This document shows positions 5,077-7,449 of a stretch of 7,449 nt of DNA, one piece after another. The notes under the pieces are model-generated. The model saw only the letters and a list, made by a program, of their open reading frames with translations. It was not told the DNA's origin and searched no databases. This DNA comes from Candidatus Woesearchaeota archaeon. GTDB taxonomy: Archaea > Nanobdellota > Nanobdellia > Woesearchaeales > UBA12501. The position numbers and the translations under genes are program-made. The stretch spans positions 1 to 7,449 of the forward strand of contig WJJV01000043.1 of NCBI GenBank assembly GCA_014729495.1, given 5' to 3'. Within the stretch, counting starts at the first letter, position 1. The number at the start of each line of letters is the position of its first letter.

Positions 5077-6792
5077 ATGAATTCACCCAAGAAAATGATG
5101 AAAAAAGAATACTACTCTGAGCTCATATCAGAGCTGAAGAAAAGAAAGAATCCTGACAAGGATCAGATAGCAAAGCTGAAAAGAAAGCTTGCCAGAAAGC
5201 ATGACATGAACAGGTTTCCCACTGACATTGAGATATTCCTCAATGCAGAACCAGAGGATATTAAGTTCCTAAAGAAGCTCCAGACAAAACCCACAAGAAG
5301 CCTCAGCGGAGTGGCAGTTGTCGCAGTCATGACAAAGCCTTTCAAGTGCCCTCATGGAAGATGCGCAATCTGCCCAGGAGGGCCTGACTCTGCTTTTGGT
5401 GATGTTCCGCAGAGCTATACAGGAAAGGAGCCAGCCACAATGAGGGCAATGCGCGCAGGCTTTGACCCATACATGCAGGTGTTCAACAGGCTTGAGCAGT
5501 ATGTGGTCTCTGGCCATGTGCCTGACAAAGTAGAGCTTATCATCATGGGAGGAACCTTTCCCTCTTTCTCAAAGAGATACCAGGATGATTTTGTCAAGTA
5601 CTGCTTCAAGGCCATGAATGATTTCTCTGGATTGTTCTTAAGGAAAGGAGAGATTGACATGATAAAGTTCAAGAAGTTCTTTGAGCTGCCTGGAGAGGTG
5701 GGGGATCCAGAAAGGACAAAGAAAATCCAGGCAAGATTGAAGAAACTAAAGACAAAAGCAGATCTTGAGAAAGAGCAGAGAAAAAATGAAAAATCCAGGA
5801 TAAGGTGCATCGGCCTCACTATAGAGACCAGGCCTGATTATGCAGGAAAAAAAGAGGCTGATGAAATGCTCAGGCTCGGCTGCACTCGGGTTGAGCTGGG
5901 TGTGCAATCAGTATATGATGACCTGCTTGATAATATTGAGAGAGGCCACAGCGTAAAGGACAGCATTGATGCTACAAGGCTTCTCAAGGACCAGGGATTC
6001 AAGATAAATTATCATTACATGCTGGGCCTGCCCGAAAGCGAACCCAAGAAGGATCTGCTCGGCCTGAAAGAGCTGTTCTCAAGGCCTGAGTTCAGGCCTG
6101 ATATGCTGAAGATATATCCTTGCATGGTCATGAAGGGCACAAAGCTGTACAAGCAATGGAAAAAAGGCAGGTTCAAGGCGCTCACAACAAGACAGGCAGC
6201 TGACATAATAACTGAATTCAAGAAACACTGCCCTGAATATGTCAGGATAATGAGGGTCCAGCGCGACATCCCGACTTATGCAACAGAGGCTGGTGTGGAC
6301 AGGACAAACCTTCGTCAATTGATACAGGAAGAGATGAAGAAAAAAGGCATCAAGTGCAGGTGCATAAGATGCAGAGAGATAGGAAGGATGCCTGGAAAAG
6401 GAAGGGAAGTTATCAGGACATTCACTTATGAAGCATCTGGAGGCAGGGAGTTCTTTATCTCTGCTGTGAAAGGAGATGCCCTTATGGGTTTCTGCAGGAT
6501 GAGATTCCCTTCAGCAGGCATGAGAAAAGAGATAACAGATGATTCTGCGCTCATAAGAGAGCTGCATGTCTATGGAGAGACAGCAGGTGTTGGAGAGACA
6601 GCAGTAAAAGGAAAGATACAGCACAAGGGCATAGGCAAAAGACTTCTCAGTGAGGCAGAGAACACTGCTAAGAGGAACGGCAGAAAGAATATAGTTGTGA
6701 TATCTGGGGTAGGGGTAAGGCCTTATTACAGAAGGCTTGGATACAGGAAACATGGGCCTTATATGGTGAAAACCCTGAAACAAATCAGTTGA
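5077..6792 (+). CDS. elp3: Elp3: tRNA uridine-34 5-carboxymethyl transferase (radical SAM / GNAT)
   Basis: Catalytic Elongator-type enzyme. It uses S-adenosylmethionine and acetyl-CoA to place a carboxymethyl group on C5 of wobble uridine 34 in tRNA; in archaea Elp3 works without the other Elongator subunits. The 571-aa chain has a basic tRNA-binding N-terminus (1-60). The radical-SAM domain carries C91, C96 and C99 in CPHGRCAICPGGPD, the spacing of the archaeal type, then QSYTGKEP (112-119), MGGTFPS (157-163), IGLTIETRPDY (245-255) and LGVQSVYD (274-281). A Cys cluster CRCIRC (427-432) probably binds metal, and the C-terminal acetyltransferase domain has ELHVYGE (495-501) and the acetyl-CoA loop QHKGIG (515-520). 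A charged segment at about 185-240 lies between radical-SAM motifs. All key residues are present. The gene is monocistronic or the first of its unit, divergent from the DUF378 gene. ATG 5077 follows a TGA at 5071 in the same frame, and no strong ribosome site is visible. Confidence 0.96.
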   Translation: MNSPKKMMKKEYYSELISELKKRKNPDKDQIAKLKRKLARKHDMNRFPTDIEIFLNAEPEDIKFLKKLQTKPTRSLSGVAVVAVMTKPFKCPHGRCAICPGGPDSAFGDVPQSYTGKEPATMRAMRAGFDPYMQVFNRLEQYVVSGHVPDKVELIIMGGTFPSFSKRYQDDFVKYCFKAMNDFSGLFLRKGEIDMIKFKKFFELPGEVGDPERTKKIQARLKKLKTKADLEKEQRKNEKSRIRCIGLTIETRPDYAGKKEADEMLRLGCTRVELGVQSVYDDLLDNIERGHSVKDSIDATRLLKDQGFKINYHYMLGLPESEPKKDLLGLKELFSRPEFRPDMLKIYPCMVMKGTKLYKQWKKGRFKALTTRQAADIITEFKKHCPEYVRIMRVQRDIPTYATEAGVDRTNLRQLIQEEMKKKGIKCRCIRCREIGRMPGKGREVIRTFTYEASGGREFFISAVKGDALMGFCRMRFPSAGMRKEITDDSALIRELHVYGETAGVGETAVKGKIQHKGIGKRLLSEAENTAKRNGRKNIVVISGVGVRPYYRRLGYRKHGPYMVKTLKQIS

Positions 6793-6799
6793 CTATTAT

Positions 6800-6813
6800 A
6801 AAGTAGTTACTTT
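6800..6813. promoter_or_regulatory. Inverted repeat, candidate operator
   Basis: AAAGTA and TACTTT flank a 2-bp centre, 8 bp upstream of the TATA box at 6822. A second, overlapping dyad TTAC-TTTTA-GTAA spans 6807-6819. The position fits a binding site controlling the HTH gene, perhaps by its own product; this is inference. A 2-nt loop is too tight for an RNA hairpin, so it is unlikely to be an elp3 terminator. Confidence 0.35.
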
Positions 6814-6821
6814 TAGTAATA

Positions 6822-6829
6822 TTTATATA
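6822..6829 (+). promoter_or_regulatory. TATA box for the HTH gene
   Basis: TTTATATA is centred about 26 bp before ATG 6852, so the usual archaeal spacing puts the transcription start at or next to the start codon. No Shine-Dalgarno sequence is visible in CACATCACCTGATTCTTAAAT. Both points suggest a leaderless mRNA. Confidence 0.6.
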
Positions 6830-6851
6830 TCACATCACCTGATTCTTAAAT

Positions 6852-7449
6852 ATGTCAATAGATGACCTCATCAACAGAGAAGAAGCAGGAGCAATAATAG
6901 GCGTTGATCCAAGAACAGTGCCCAGATATGCCCAGAGAGGACTGCTGGATGAAGTCAGGCAGGGGCGCAAAAGCCTGTACAGACGAGAGGAAGTCAGTCA
7001 GCTCAGGGAGAAATTTGATGCAAGGAAAGAGCTTGACAGCTGCATCAGGGAACTCTATGTCCTGACTGAGTGCGGCGCAGAAATAGCAGATATAATGCAG
7101 GGATTTGGCATAAAAGATACTGAAAAACTGGATCATGCTCTTGAGATATACAAAAAAGAAAGAGAGACCTACATGAGAAAGTTCGGGCTGGAGCATGAGA
7201 AGGATGAACTGTTCCTTGCAGGAGAGACCGCAGCCAGGCTGAAACTGACAGACAAGCATGTGATATACGATCTTATAAGAGAAGGAAGACTGCAGACAAG
7301 GAAAATAAACGCAGACAGCAGGGAAAGGTATTTTGTGACAAAAGATTCTTTGATGAATTATCTGGGCAGCTACTCTAAAGAGCTTCTCTACAGATCCAGT
7401 CATGTAAAGAGTTTTAATCACGGAATGACAATTGAGATTGTGGATAGGG
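6852..7449 (+). CDS. Double helix-turn-helix (MerR/excisionase-like) protein, 3' end missing
   Basis: The reading frame is open from ATG 6852 to the window edge (199 codons plus one base), so the C-terminus is unseen. Two DNA-binding modules of the MerR/HTH_17 excisionase type are visible. The first (about residues 5-52) has REEAGAIIGVDPRTVPRYAQ, then RGLL, a QGRKSLYRREEV wing and a following helix. The second (about 120-172) has LAGETAARLKLTDKHVIYDL, then REGRLQTRK and an RYFVTKDSLMNYL wing. A charged, probably helical linker (55-115) joins them. The architecture suggests a transcription regulator or DNA-architectural protein in the cytoplasm; the target is unknown. What lies beyond residue 199 could be a nuclease, a sensor or nothing. 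A 188-aa open frame on the opposite strand is a shadow. The gene starts 59 nt after elp3 with its own TATA box, so it need not be co-transcribed with elp3. Confidence 0.8.
   Translation, partial: MSIDDLINREEAGAIIGVDPRTVPRYAQRGLLDEVRQGRKSLYRREEVSQLREKFDARKELDSCIRELYVLTECGAEIADIMQGFGIKDTEKLDHALEIYKKERETYMRKFGLEHEKDELFLAGETAARLKLTDKHVIYDLIREGRLQTRKINADSRERYFVTKDSLMNYLGSYSKELLYRSSHVKSFNHGMTIEIVDR

Noticed and set aside
5415..5819. 134-aa open frame on the minus strand inside elp3
   Set aside because: It lies opposite the conserved radical-SAM domain of Elp3 and has no support of its own.
6855..7421. 188-aa open frame on the minus strand
   Set aside because: It is antisense to the double-HTH gene, whose plus-strand translation has recognisable HTH modules, a TATA box and a start. 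The minus product shows no family features.
1..7449. Defence, toxin-antitoxin, mobile-element or biosynthetic system
   Set aside because: The genes are core RNA enzymes, an ion pump and small proteins. No transposase, integrase, att-like direct repeats or effector domains were seen.

Overview
The window looks like a piece of an archaeal chromosome. Signs for this are a KH-less archaeal beta-CASP metallo-beta-lactamase nuclease, a short-loop archaeal-type Elp3, TATA boxes of the form TTTATATA, Shine-Dalgarno sequences of the GGAGGTG type, one probably leaderless gene, and heavy use of AGG/AGA (Arg) and ATA (Ile) codons. A DPANN or similar small-genome lineage is plausible, but the phylum cannot be fixed from sequence reading alone. 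I see no rRNA, tRNA, CRISPR array, insertion sequence or phage gene.

Layout: (1) 2-1291 (+) is a complete beta-CASP ribonuclease of the CPSF73/aCPSF2 type. (2) After a 75-nt gap there is a compact (+) cluster: a 118-aa Cys-rich, probably zinc-binding protein (1367-1723), a 94-aa two-helix membrane protein (1710-1994, overlapping by 14 nt) and a large P-type Ca2+-ATPase (1951-4695, overlapping by 44 nt). The overlaps suggest translational coupling. (3) A convergent intergenic stretch (4696-4785) holds an 11-bp triple tandem repeat, a small hairpin and a T-rich terminator for the minus strand. (4) 4786-4983 (-) is a 65-aa DUF378 membrane protein. (5) A divergent AT-rich promoter region (4990-5076) separates it from elp3 (5077-6792, +), a radical-SAM/acetyltransferase enzyme for tRNA wobble-uridine modification. 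(6) 6852 to the window end (+) is the first 199 codons of a gene with two MerR/excisionase-like helix-turn-helix modules, truncated by the window edge and preceded by a TATA box placed for leaderless transcription.

The genes do not form one pathway. They read as core informational functions (RNA processing, tRNA modification), an ion-homeostasis cluster (Ca2+ pump plus a small membrane protein) and a regulator. I did not find a convincing new multi-gene system. The most interesting points are the small membrane protein locked to the Ca2+ pump, the face-to-face TATA elements in the divergent promoter region, the triple repeat that puts a stop in all three frames after the pump gene, and the double-HTH protein with a candidate operator upstream.
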